35,999 nucleotides of DNA. Origin: Polyangiaceae bacterium. Its GTDB lineage: Bacteria > Myxococcota_A > Polyangia > Polyangiales > Polyangiaceae. The position numbers and the translations under genes are program-made. The stretch's first letter is position 1; each line of letters begins with the position of its first letter. A model generated the notes under the pieces. The model was given only the letters and a program-made list of their open reading frames with translations. It ran no database searches and was not told the origin of the DNA. Shown piece by piece: positions 17,253 to 25,018 of this stretch. The stretch spans positions 1-35,999 of the forward strand of contig JAICQQ010000071.1 in the NCBI GenBank assembly GCA_025937785.1, read 5' to 3'.

Positions 17253-18166
17253 CTGGGCGTGAGACACTCGGCTGGCTTCGCGCGTACACCTTCGCCGTCG
17301 CTGCCATCTATGTGGCTGTCACCCCGTTGGAGCATTTCGCCGTATTCCCAGCCTCGTTGCACGAACAGATCGGCGCCGCGCGCCTGCTACCGAGCTTCGT
17401 TTGGTCAGCGCTGCACGATCGCGTCGTGCTCATCGCGGTCAAGGTCGTCCTGGCATTGGGTCTTTCCGCGTGCGCGATCGGCGTGCCAACGTACCGATTT
17501 CTCGCGCCCGCGAGCGTCGCGCTCTTCGTGCTGCATCAGTGCCTCGTCCGAATCGACAAGTCGGGCCATCGTGAGCTCGCACTGCTCTACTGCCTGCTGG
17601 TCTTGGCTGCGTTCCCAGCCGCGGATGCCGTCGCCCTGCGCATCAAGCAGGCGCGGGCGAAGAATTCAGCAGAGTCGACCTATCAGCTCGGGTTGCTACT
17701 CACGGGCTTCGTCTTCCTGTTCACCTACGCGGCGCCTGCGGTGTACCGACTCGCTCATGCTGCACCGGCCATCTTTCTCGATGGGTCGATGGCTCATTAT
17801 GTCGTCGCAAACGGAGGCGAACTGAGGAACGGGACCTTCGGCTTCGCGTGGGGTGCCGCCTTGGTGGGGAGAGGCCCCACAGCCGTGTTTTTCCTCAACG
17901 TCGGGTTCGTGGCCGCGACGTTTTCAGAGGCGCTGGCGTTGTTCTGTTTGGTGAACCGACCATTCCGATGGGCTTGGCTCGCCTTCTGTGTATCGTTTCA
18001 CTTCGCGAACCTGTTGCTGCTGAACATCGACTTCATCCTCAACACGTTGCTGGCTCCTGCGGTCCTCGTCGCCCTAGGCCCAGTCGATGCGCGTGAGCCG
18101 TTCCACGCTCGAGACTCGCAAGCAAGCCCTGCTCTCAGCCCTCAGGTCGGCAACGACCGCTCGTGA
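17249..18166 (+). CDS. HTTM-like multi-pass membrane protein
   Basis: A 305-residue protein with about seven hydrophobic segments. The layout, with VTPLEHF near the N-terminus, a variable middle and a late SFHFANLLLLNIDFILNTLL segment, recalls the HTTM (vitamin K-dependent gamma-carboxylase-like) family found in Myxococcota and Actinobacteria. No activity is implied. The start overlaps the previous stop, and the last 25 bases overlap the convergent methyltransferase gene. Confidence 0.65.
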   Translation: MTGRETLGWLRAYTFAVAAIYVAVTPLEHFAVFPASLHEQIGAARLLPSFVWSALHDRVVLIAVKVVLALGLSACAIGVPTYRFLAPASVALFVLHQCLVRIDKSGHRELALLYCLLVLAAFPAADAVALRIKQARAKNSAESTYQLGLLLTGFVFLFTYAAPAVYRLAHAAPAIFLDGSMAHYVVANGGELRNGTFGFAWGAALVGRGPTAVFFLNVGFVAATFSEALALFCLVNRPFRWAWLAFCVSFHFANLLLLNIDFILNTLLAPAVLVALGPVDAREPFHARDSQASPALSPQVGNDRS

Positions 18167-18936
18167 ACGAGGGAGAACTCGCGCCCAGTGGCGGAGATAT
18201 AGAAGACGCGGTAACCGGCTTTGCGCAACCTCTGGACACTGGCGCGCGTGCGGCTAGGCGGAACGTTTTTGAACTGGTGGTGGTACTCGACCAAAATTTG
18301 ATCCACCGCGATCGCCTGGTCGAGCAGCTGATCGAGCACGGCGTACTCGCTACCTTCGATGTCGAGCTTCAAGAGATCGATTCGTGCATGCCCCAAGTCG
18401 TTCATCAACGTCTTGAGGGTGCGAAACTCCACCTTCACCGGTGCACCCGTAGCGCTGGCCCTGGGCAGCAGACTGTGCGACACGTGCGCGGGATTCGTCG
18501 GAGGATGAAACTCTCCTTCTCCGTCGAACTCGGCGATGCCCACCGGCAAGAAATGAAACGAAGGGGGTAGAGTTTGCGCTTTCACCCATTCGATGGACCT
18601 CGGCGTCGGATCGAACGCATGCACCTGCGCTCCGAAGGTCTCGATCAGAGCGACGTCGAACGAGGCGTCCTCGCCCACACCGAAACTGTAGACAATCGAG
18701 CCGGGGCCGAGTGAACCCGAGTAGACGCAGTGGGAGCCGTAGTCGCTGCCCAGCACGACCTGCGGTAAATCAACGTCTTCGAAGCAGAAAGCGTCGCGCC
18801 GCTTGGCCCAGCGCCAGAGACGTCGCGTGGTCTGAAAAGCTCGCATAGTCCTTGCCAATCTTACCAGGTTCCCCGGGCCGTCGGAGCACGAAAGACGGTA
18901 GCCCGCCTCGAGCACCCGCGCGCGAACGCTGCGCAT
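18142..18936 (-). CDS. FkbM-family methyltransferase
   Basis: A 264-residue SAM-dependent methyltransferase. VYSFGVGEDASFDVAL and VHAFDPTPRSIEWV form the SAM-binding region, and RIDLLKLDIEGSEYAVLDQL is the FkbM signature. Such enzymes O-methylate sugars or other small molecules; the flippase gene nearby makes a polysaccharide link possible but not shown. Start ATG at 18936; an in-frame ATG at 18846 preceded by AAGGA is an alternative and would shorten the N-terminus by 30 residues. The 3' end overlaps the HTTM-like gene. Confidence 0.85.
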   Translation of the reverse strand: MRSVRARVLEAGYRLSCSDGPGNLVRLARTMRAFQTTRRLWRWAKRRDAFCFEDVDLPQVVLGSDYGSHCVYSGSLGPGSIVYSFGVGEDASFDVALIETFGAQVHAFDPTPRSIEWVKAQTLPPSFHFLPVGIAEFDGEGEFHPPTNPAHVSHSLLPRASATGAPVKVEFRTLKTLMNDLGHARIDLLKLDIEGSEYAVLDQLLDQAIAVDQILVEYHHQFKNVPPSRTRASVQRLRKAGYRVFYISATGREFSLVHERSLPT

Positions 18937-18997
18937 TCGAGCGGGACTTGTACCGGGCCGGATTCAGCTGTCGGAGCACTCCCGCGCGACGATCTCG

Positions 18998-19366
18998 CTA
19001 CTCGGTCGCCAGCGCGCAATGGCCACGCTCGCAATTTTCGAGAAAACCCGCGATCCTCGCGCGTGTGTGCACGAGCCCTGCGATCTGACGGTCGAGACGA
19101 TCGACGACGGCGCTGAGGCGAGGCCGCTGATTTTCGCAACTTGCGGAGCCTTGCTCGAGCATGGCCAACACCTCACGGATTTCGTCGAGATCGAGGCCCA
19201 AGCCCTGGACGAACTTCACCCATCGAATCCGCTCCACGGCTCGGTCGGTGTAGATGCGATAACCCGACGCGCGCCGGGGAGGGGCGGGCAAGAGTCCTCG
19301 CTTTTCGTAGAAGCGCACGGTGTCTACGCTCACACCTGCACGGGTCGCCAGCTCGCCGATCTTCAT
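18998..19366 (-). CDS. MerR-family metal-responsive regulator
   Basis: A 122-residue MerR protein from the ATG at 19366 (the frame extends upstream, but homology begins at MKIGELATRAGVSVDTVRFYE). The helix-turn-helix and wing are intact (GYRIYTDRAVERI), followed by the long dimerisation helix. Cys77, Cys112 and Cys117 with His116 are placed as in MerR/ZntR sensors; Cys77 to Cys112 is the same 35-residue spacing as Cys82 to Cys117 in MerR. A mercury, zinc or cadmium ligand is likely; which one cannot be told. It is divergent from a Cys-Cys protein across a ZntR-like operator. Confidence 0.9.
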   Translation of the reverse strand: MKIGELATRAGVSVDTVRFYEKRGLLPAPPRRASGYRIYTDRAVERIRWVKFVQGLGLDLDEIREVLAMLEQGSASCENQRPRLSAVVDRLDRQIAGLVHTRARIAGFLENCERGHCALATE

Positions 19367-19391
19367 CTGTCGTCCGTAGTCGTGATGTAGC

Positions 19392-19423
19392 TTGACTCTG
19401 GAGTCGGGTCCAGGGTCGAGGTT
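19392..19423 (+). promoter_or_regulatory. MerR-type operator and promoter
   Basis: TTGACT (19392-19397) is followed after a long 20-base spacer by a weak -10 (GAGGTT, 19418-19423). The spacer holds the dyad GACTCTGGA/TCCAGGGTC (8 of 9 positions symmetric; 19394-19402 and 19409-19417). This closely resembles the zntA operator of E. coli, where ZntR untwists an overlong spacer. The minus strand offers TGGACC and TACATC at 17 bp for the regulator gene itself. Confidence 0.7.
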
Positions 19424-19464
19424 CGTGTCCTGGGTTGCTCGTAGCACCCGGAAAGGACGAAACC

Positions 19465-19908
19465 GTGACCGCTTCGAACCAAACTGCACCCGACCCCCCG
19501 CTGCCGATCGCCTGCGACCCGCACGCCATCCCTGCGAACGAACGCGAGATCTGGATTGCCAAAGGAGTCGAGTTCTATGCAGCCGTCAGAGAGTGCCGGG
19601 AGCTCGCCGACGGCTATGCACTCCGCCTCGATCCGCGCGACCTCATCCTCACCGCCGAGTACGTGAGCCGCGATCGGCTGTGCTGCGCGTTCCTCGAGTG
19701 GGAGATCGTCATCGAGCCTGGCGCCGGCGCGCTGTGGCTGCACCTGCGCGGCCCCACGGGGACGCGGCAGTTTCTGAAGCATGCCTTTGAAGGCACCGCA
19801 CTCTTGCCTGAAAAGGTCGCACGTAGCGCCGGCTTCACCGTCAGCGAACGCCGGCCCGTAGACTTCGAGAGCGCCGCGGAGATCGCGCGCAAGCTCGAAA
19901 ACCGTTGA
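19465..19908 (+). CDS. Cys-Cys protein under MerR control
   Basis: A 147-residue soluble protein from a GTG with an AAAGGAC ribosome site about 7 bases upstream; a longer TTG start (19435) would fall just after the promoter and is less likely. The core segment is SRDRLCCAFLEWEIVIEPG, then LWLHLRGPTGTRQFL. A Cys-Cys pair followed by an aromatic strand and an LR-TG-G--FL segment is familiar from small proteins found next to MerR regulators in putative metal-resistance loci. Metal binding through the Cys pair is inference. No transporter or reductase is adjacent. Confidence 0.72.
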   Translation: MTASNQTAPDPPLPIACDPHAIPANEREIWIAKGVEFYAAVRECRELADGYALRLDPRDLILTAEYVSRDRLCCAFLEWEIVIEPGAGALWLHLRGPTGTRQFLKHAFEGTALLPEKVARSAGFTVSERRPVDFESAAEIARKLENR

Positions 19909-19955
19909 ATTCCCGTTGCAATCATCGAGCGAGCTACTAGCGTGATTCGCCGACG

Positions 19956-21500
19956 ATGACTTCTTCGGGCCAAGAGCGCGCGCAACAAGCCGGGGTGCTC
20001 CTGTTCGGCAAGATAGTGAGCACCCTCGGCGAGGCCGTGGTGCCCATCATCATGATCCGCCTACTCAGCAAAGCCGAAGTCGGCGTGCTGAGCACCGTGA
20101 TGATGCTGTACACGACGCTCGCTCTGGTACTCACCAGCGCGTTCCCGGCGACGCTCATGTACTTTCTGCCGGCGCGCGAAGCGCCCGAGCGACGCGCGCT
20201 CGCCGTTCGAATGAGTAGGCTCATGCTGCTCTTGGGCGGCATACTCGCCGTCTTGATGTTCGCCCTGGGCCTCGTGGGGGTTACACTGGGCGGCGCCAGC
20301 TTGGCCGCGGAGCACTCGGAGCGGTCGCTGCTCGATCCCAAAGCCCTCTTTTACCTGTTGGCGCTCTCGCCATACCCGCTCGGTGACTTGCCGGCACGGC
20401 TGCTGCCGAACCTGCTCGTGATTGAAGGGCGCGCGCGGGACGCGGCGACGATCGGCGTCGTCAAGGCGGTGGGCTCGGCCGTAGCCACGCTGATTCCCAT
20501 CGCGTTGGGTTTTCCTTTGCACGTGGTGATCGCTTGCACGAGTTTGTTCGGCCTCGCATACAGCGCGCTGCTTCCCTACTACCTGCGCGTTCTGTATCGC
20601 GACGTCCCCAAGGTACCGGCGCCTGTGAGCAGCCGCGAGATCATTCGCTTCACGATGCCGCTGGGCATCACGGACGTGGTCGGCCGACTCAACTCTGAGC
20701 TCGATCGCTATCTGATAGCGGGCACCTTCCCGGTCACACGCGTCGCCGAGTATCGCGCCGCCGCCTGGCAGGTGCCGATCATCAAAGAAATCCCCTACAC
20801 CGTGGGGCGCGTCGACACGCCGCACCTCAATCGTTTGTTCGATGCCGGCAAGGTTCGCGAAGCGATCCAGCTCTGGCGCGCTTCGACCGAAAAAGTGGCG
20901 CTGCTCGTGGTGCCGCTCGCCAGCATCTTCATCGTCGCCGCCGAGGAAGTGGTGGTGCTGCTGTTCACCGACGAATACCTTGGCGCGGCGCCGGTTTTTC
21001 GGTTGTATTCGCTGTTGATGCTAGGCCGTGCCTGTTCCTTCGGGAACGTGCTGTTGGCCTCGGGAAAGCCGGGCTACGTGTTCCAAGCGGCGCTGTTCTC
21101 GTTCTTGACCAACATCGCACTCAGCGGGACGGCGCTGTTCGCCTTCGGTTTCATCGGGCCCGCGCTCGGCACCGTGGTCGCGTTCGCGGCCATGACGTTC
21201 TACTACTGCTGGCTGATAGCGAAATCGACGAAGATTCGTTTGAGCGAAACCTTCCCGCTCTTCGCATACGGTCGCATCGTGGCCACTGCGAGTGTGGCCT
21301 CGATCCCCGCGGTGCTGATCAAGTTCAACGCCGGTATGGGCCCGGGCCTGACTCTGGTCGCAGTCGCTGCTGTGCTGCTGGGTGCGTTCGGGGTGCTAGG
21401 TACCTTGACCCGGCAGATCCAGCGGGAAGATTGGCGCTTCTTGGGCCAGTGGCTGAGCGGCGGGTTCGCTCGCGCGAATGCTCGGCCTAGCGGCGGGTGA
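19956..21500 (+). CDS. Wzx-type polysaccharide flippase
   Basis: A 514-residue protein with about 12-14 hydrophobic helices and the polysaccharide biosynthesis (MOP/MATE) layout: an N-terminal QQAGVLLFGKIVSTLGEAVV, LSKAEVGVLSTVMM, RFTMPLGITDVVGRLNSELD at the start of the second half, and AEEVVVLLFTDEYLGAAPVF. Family members flip undecaprenyl-linked sugars across the inner membrane. No other glycan cluster gene lies next to it apart from the FkbM methyltransferase 1 kb away. No strong ribosome site precedes the ATG. Confidence 0.85.
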   Translation: MTSSGQERAQQAGVLLFGKIVSTLGEAVVPIIMIRLLSKAEVGVLSTVMMLYTTLALVLTSAFPATLMYFLPAREAPERRALAVRMSRLMLLLGGILAVLMFALGLVGVTLGGASLAAEHSERSLLDPKALFYLLALSPYPLGDLPARLLPNLLVIEGRARDAATIGVVKAVGSAVATLIPIALGFPLHVVIACTSLFGLAYSALLPYYLRVLYRDVPKVPAPVSSREIIRFTMPLGITDVVGRLNSELDRYLIAGTFPVTRVAEYRAAAWQVPIIKEIPYTVGRVDTPHLNRLFDAGKVREAIQLWRASTEKVALLVVPLASIFIVAAEEVVVLLFTDEYLGAAPVFRLYSLLMLGRACSFGNVLLASGKPGYVFQAALFSFLTNIALSGTALFAFGFIGPALGTVVAFAAMTFYYCWLIAKSTKIRLSETFPLFAYGRIVATASVASIPAVLIKFNAGMGPGLTLVAVAAVLLGAFGVLGTLTRQIQREDWRFLGQWLSGGFARANARPSGG

Positions 21501-21717
21501 GTCTCGCGAGCACCGCGCGACCCGTGCTCGACAGGCCAGCTTCGTCGAGCGCGGCTTCGAGGAGCCGGGTCTTGACGGCCAACACGTACGCCTCGCGCCG
21601 CGCGGCCTCGTCGAGGTCATGAAAGGCAGGTTCCGGCTTCAAGCCGTCCAGCGCATCGCGCTCGCGGTGTGCCGCGATCACGCGTTCGATGAGAACCTCG
21701 CGCTCACCGGGCGTCAT
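21487..21717 (-). CDS. Small helical protein coupled to the sigma factor
   Basis: A 76-residue, highly charged, probably all-helical protein (MTPGEREVLIERVIAAHRER at the N-terminus), with no membrane segment, Cys or known motif. Its ATG overlaps the sigma factor stop (ATGA), so it is translationally coupled and likely made in proportion to it. That position is typical of sigma-factor regulators, but classical anti-sigma factors have either a zinc site or a membrane helix, and this has neither. Function unknown. Confidence 0.72.
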   Translation of the reverse strand: MTPGEREVLIERVIAAHRERDALDGLKPEPAFHDLDEAARREAYVLAVKTRLLEAALDEAGLSSTGRAVLARLTRR

Positions 21718-22271
21718 GCGCCGAGCTCCCCGCCAAGGTGGATGCCACGGCGCTCGAGGCACTCGAGCAGGAACCGCCGCGCGCGGCCGAAGTTCTGGAG
21801 CAGCGTGTTCGGCTTCATCCCGAGCCGTTCCGCGATCTGCGCGTCCGACTCCAGCCCCTGTGCCTCGAAGCGGGCAAGCAGTGCCCGGGCCGGGTTCGCG
21901 GGCAGCTGCTGCCGGCACTCCTCGAGCGCTCGCCGCAGCAGCGGGTCCGGTTCGACCGGGGCAGCAGGCAATTCGTCGTCGTCGGGGGCGCGCACGACCT
22001 CGCGGCGCCGGTGCCGGAGCTCGTCGATCGCCAGGTTCTTCGCTGCGCGCAGCGTGAAGCGCAGCAAGCAGTTACCGCGAGCGTCGCGCTCCACGCGGGG
22101 AGCCACCTGCCACGCCCTGAGCAGCGCCTCTTGCACCACGATCTCGACGTCCACCTGGGCTGCGAAGCGGGCGAGGCTGGCGCGCACCGTGGGTTCGGCG
22201 CCGGCGACCCAGCGGGCGAAAGCCTGCGTGTCACCCGCACCGATCGCTTCCAGGTGAACATCGAGATCCAT
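21714..22271 (-). CDS. ECF-like RNA polymerase sigma factor
   Basis: A 185-residue sigma70-family protein with region 2 (about 14-88: DVEIVVQEALLRAWQ, FTLRAAKNLAIDELRHRRRE) and region 4 (about 120-175: SDAQIAERLGMKPNTLLQNF, GRARRFLLECL). No region 3 domain or C-terminal extension is present. The region 4 helix-turn-helix with LQNFGRAR is typical of a myxobacterial ECF subgroup. The gene starts 9 bases after the VIT/VWA stop with an AGGA ribosome site between, and its stop overlaps the next start, so it is the middle gene of an operon. Confidence 0.88.
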   Translation of the reverse strand: MDLDVHLEAIGAGDTQAFARWVAGAEPTVRASLARFAAQVDVEIVVQEALLRAWQVAPRVERDARGNCLLRFTLRAAKNLAIDELRHRRREVVRAPDDDELPAAPVEPDPLLRRALEECRQQLPANPARALLARFEAQGLESDAQIAERLGMKPNTLLQNFGRARRFLLECLERRGIHLGGELGA

Positions 22272-22280
22272 GCGTGTCCT

Positions 22281-24692
22281 TCAGCGCGTGGCCCCGGTGA
22301 GATCGATCCAAACATCATCGAGGGCCACCGCGGACACGGCTCCCGCTGGAGCACCGGTGTGCAGCAGCACGAGGCGCAGCGTCTGCCCGGCGTGGAGCAG
22401 GCCCGAGGCGGTGCTGTGCTCTTGCACGACCTCGACCGTCACGCGCGTGCCGTCGGCCAGCTCGAGATTGGCGCGTTCGGGCAGCGACCAGTTCCAGCTC
22501 GTCTCGAGCGTCACCTCGACGACCCAGCGTCCGCCCTTGTGAAAGGCCAGGCGCCCTGGCAACACCTGCCGGTTTCGAGGGGAGCGGCGAGGCGTGTGGA
22601 AGTAATCCACGTGAGCAGGTTCAGCGTGCGGGGTGTCGTCGTCCTCCATCGCGCGCGCCATGGTCGGAGCTGGGGGCGGCGCGGCGGGCTCGACGTCTTG
22701 CGGGGACGCGATACCCTTGACCCGAGCGCGGAGCGCCGCATCGCCGACTGCGCCGCGCGGAGCGAACGCGCGAGCGGGACTCGCGGGAGAGGGCGCAGCG
22801 AAGGCCATCATGGGCGACGGCAGCGGCGGCATCTGAGCGCGCGCGGCCCGCAGCCCGAGGCCTGCCACCGACATGCCGTGAGGCAACGCTTGCGGCTGAG
22901 TCACATGGCGGGTGGGCCGGGTGGGGTCGACCGTGGCCCCCTTCGATACCGCGACCCACGACGTGAGGCGCGTGCTGATACCGAAGTCGAGACCCAGCCG
23001 CTCGATGTCTCGCTCCAGTTCGTCCCGCGGGGCCTTGCCCGCGATGCGCATCTCGAGATCCAGCACGCGTTCGCGAGCGAACAGCGCCGGCACGGCCTCG
23101 TTGCCCTGTTCCGCTGCCGTCGGCGGCACGACGACGCGCTGGCTCCAAACACCCGCCGCGGTCTGCCCGCGGAGCTCGAGCTCGCCGCCCTCGGGATCGA
23201 CCTCGATCGCCAGCAGCGCGGGCGCGCCCCCCATCAAGTCGGGCAGACGGGTGCCGCCGAGTGATCGCAGCGCGGCGCCCGTGAGCTCGAGATCCACCAG
23301 CAAGGGGCGCTCGAGATGGGCAAGCACGCGCGCGACGACCGGTCCGACGTCGCTGCCGAGCTCGGCGATCTGCTCACAGCCCCGGCCAGCGCGTGCCACG
23401 GGCCCCGTGAGCGATCGGTTCACGCCCGAACCGATGCCCAAGGTGTGCACGCGAGAGCTTTGCGGCAAGCGATCGAGCACCTCGGCGACGATGCGCTCCT
23501 CGGCACCGATCAGCCCGTCGGTGACGAGCAGCACCTGCCGCTGCGCGCCGGCTCGCAGCGGGGCCAGAGCTTCGACGATGCCGGCGTGCATTTCGGTGCC
23601 CCCCGACGCCGAGAGCGCCTCGAGCCAGGCGAGCGCTTCTGCCTTGTGCGCCGGCGTCGCCTCGAGCGCCTGCGGACGAAAGCGTCGCGGCCGCACGCTG
23701 AACTCGATGAGCTCGAGGCGATCGCGCGGCCCCAGGCCCGCGATCAGCGTGCCCACCACCCGTTTGGCTTGATCGAGCGGCTCGCCGCTCATCGAGCCGC
23801 TGGTGTCGAGCAGCACGATCAGGTCGCGCGGCACGGGCTCGCTCTCCAGCCGTGGCGGGACCACGGTCAAGAGCGCGAACGCCGAGTTCGAGCGTGGGTG
23901 TGCTGTCGCCGGGCGCGCGACGTCCAGCGCGACGCCCACCGCCGGCGCGGCCACGGGCCACGCGACGACCACGTCGCGATCGAGCGTCGCGCCAGCGTCG
24001 CCGGCCAGCCCCACCAGCACGCCCGCTGCGGCGCCGGAGCGCCGCAGCGTGAGTGCGTGGCTGGTCGAGCTCACGTCGCCGCCGGCGCTGAGCGCGTCAG
24101 CCACCTCGAGCTCGAGCCTCGCGCTCGCGCCGAGCTTCCCCGTGGCGACGTCGAGCTCGAGGCGGTCCGCGTCCGCGACGCTACCGGGAGCCCCCAAGTA
24201 GCGCGGGGCGACCACGGTCGGAAAGCGCCATTGCCACGAGCCCTCGGGCAACCAGACTAACGGGTGGTCGACGACGATCTCGATGCGCACGTCGCCGCCC
24301 GGGGGAATGTTCCCGACCTCCTGTGAGAACAGACTGGAGCGATCTTCTTCGAGGAGCGCGGCGCTGCGCCCGTCGATCAAGGCCTCTTCGTAGCGTTCGC
24401 GAGCGGCCTGACGGGTTTCGATGGAGCCCACGATCCGCTCGCCCGCCACGTCGAAGCTGAAGCCGCTCACCGCGCCATCCGCCGGCAATGGCAGCTTGTA
24501 AGTGACCGTGAGCGGTTCGGCGTGCGGATTCACGAAATGCTGCACGACCAGCGTGCGCGCGAGACCGCTGCGTGCTCGTGAACGCAGCGTGGTGGACCTG
24601 AGCGGCAGCTCGCGCCCGTCGAGCGCGACGAGGCGGCCTCCAGCGGACGAGACGGGGACGTGAGGGAGCGGCTGGGACAGAACGGGCATCAT
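22281..24692 (-). CDS. VIT and VWA domain protein
   Basis: An 803-residue protein. The VIT (inter-alpha-trypsin inhibitor) domain spans about residues 15-130 (HFVNPHAEPLTVTYKLPLPA, QAARERYEEALIDGRSAALLEE, FSQEVGNIPPGG). The VWA domain (about 270-450) has an intact metal-site motif LLDTSGSMSG. A proline/alanine-rich stretch follows (about 590-690) and a C-terminal beta-rich region. No signal peptide or membrane segment is evident, so it may be cytosolic, unlike secreted sortase-target VIT/VWA proteins. The chosen ATG has an AAAGGAA ribosome site 6-7 bases upstream; an earlier ATG at 24728 would cover the leader palindrome. First gene of an operon with a sigma factor, so a sensing or scaffold role in its control is possible. 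Confidence 0.88.
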   Translation of the reverse strand: MMPVLSQPLPHVPVSSAGGRLVALDGRELPLRSTTLRSRARSGLARTLVVQHFVNPHAEPLTVTYKLPLPADGAVSGFSFDVAGERIVGSIETRQAARERYEEALIDGRSAALLEEDRSSLFSQEVGNIPPGGDVRIEIVVDHPLVWLPEGSWQWRFPTVVAPRYLGAPGSVADADRLELDVATGKLGASARLELEVADALSAGGDVSSTSHALTLRRSGAAAGVLVGLAGDAGATLDRDVVVAWPVAAPAVGVALDVARPATAHPRSNSAFALLTVVPPRLESEPVPRDLIVLLDTSGSMSGEPLDQAKRVVGTLIAGLGPRDRLELIEFSVRPRRFRPQALEATPAHKAEALAWLEALSASGGTEMHAGIVEALAPLRAGAQRQVLLVTDGLIGAEERIVAEVLDRLPQSSRVHTLGIGSGVNRSLTGPVARAGRGCEQIAELGSDVGPVVARVLAHLERPLLVDLELTGAALRSLGGTRLPDLMGGAPALLAIEVDPEGGELELRGQTAAGVWSQRVVVPPTAAEQGNEAVPALFARERVLDLEMRIAGKAPRDELERDIERLGLDFGISTRLTSWVAVSKGATVDPTRPTRHVTQPQALPHGMSVAGLGLRAARAQMPPLPSPMMAFAAPSPASPARAFAPRGAVGDAALRARVKGIASPQDVEPAAPPPAPTMARAMEDDDTPHAEPAHVDYFHTPRRSPRNRQVLPGRLAFHKGGRWVVEVTLETSWNWSLPERANLELADGTRVTVEVVQEHSTASGLLHAGQTLRLVLLHTGAPAGAVSAVALDDVWIDLTGATR

Positions 24693-24701
24693 GGTAGTTC
24701 C

Positions 24702-24721
24702 TTTCGAAGTGGGCTTCGAAA
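24702..24721 (-). promoter_or_regulatory. Leader palindrome overlapping the ribosome site
   Basis: TTTCGAAG and CTTCGAAA are perfect 8-base arms around TGGG. On the minus strand the palindrome ends within the AAAGGAA ribosome site of the VIT/VWA gene, and its upstream end coincides with the predicted transcription start. It could be an operator or an mRNA hairpin that partly hides the ribosome site. Confidence 0.55.
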
Positions 24722-24726
24722 CCACC

Positions 24727-24753
24727 AACGAAAGACCGCCGGTTCTGGTGACA
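24727..24753 (-). promoter_or_regulatory. Candidate ECF-type promoter
   Basis: On the minus strand TGTCACC (24753-24747) is followed after 16 bases by CGTT (24730-24727). This matches the general -35/-10 form recognised by several ECF sigma groups, such as TGTCAC with CGTC or CGTT. Transcription would start near 24721. Because the operon encodes an ECF-like sigma factor, autoregulation is a natural inference. Confidence 0.5.
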
Positions 24754-24811
24754 GACTTTTTTCGCTAACCTCTATCTATCCGGAACTACAAACACTTTCG
24801 ACTCTCGCGCT

Positions 24812-25001
24812 TCAGCAGTACAGAAGCCGATAGCGGTAGCGGCCCACCCGGTTCCGTTCTCGCTCGAGGACGAAGCCCCGTCCGGACACGGGGACTCATC
24901 TGCGGCGAACGCGTGGAGCGGTAGTCACCGTCCGCCCGCTGCAGCACCTCGAAGCGAAGCTCCGCCCGCCGGGCGTCGATGATCCAATACTCGGGGATCA
25001 C
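24812..25001 (-). pseudogene. Truncated, frameshifted Uma2-like remnant
   Basis: The minus frame beginning near 25001 reads IPEYWIIDARRAELRFEVLQ and continues to YRSTRSPQMSP, matching the C-terminal half of Uma2 (DUF820) restriction-like proteins. At the CCCC run at 24893-24890 one base too many shifts the frame. Removing it restores VSGRGFVLERERN, then GRYRYRLLYC and a stop at 24812. The N-terminal half and catalytic core are missing: upstream there is an in-frame stop and sequence of the neighbouring remnant. About 65 of the usual 180-200 residues remain. The family call rests on a remembered pattern. Confidence 0.6.
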
Positions 25002-25018
25002 TTACCCGGCAAAATACC

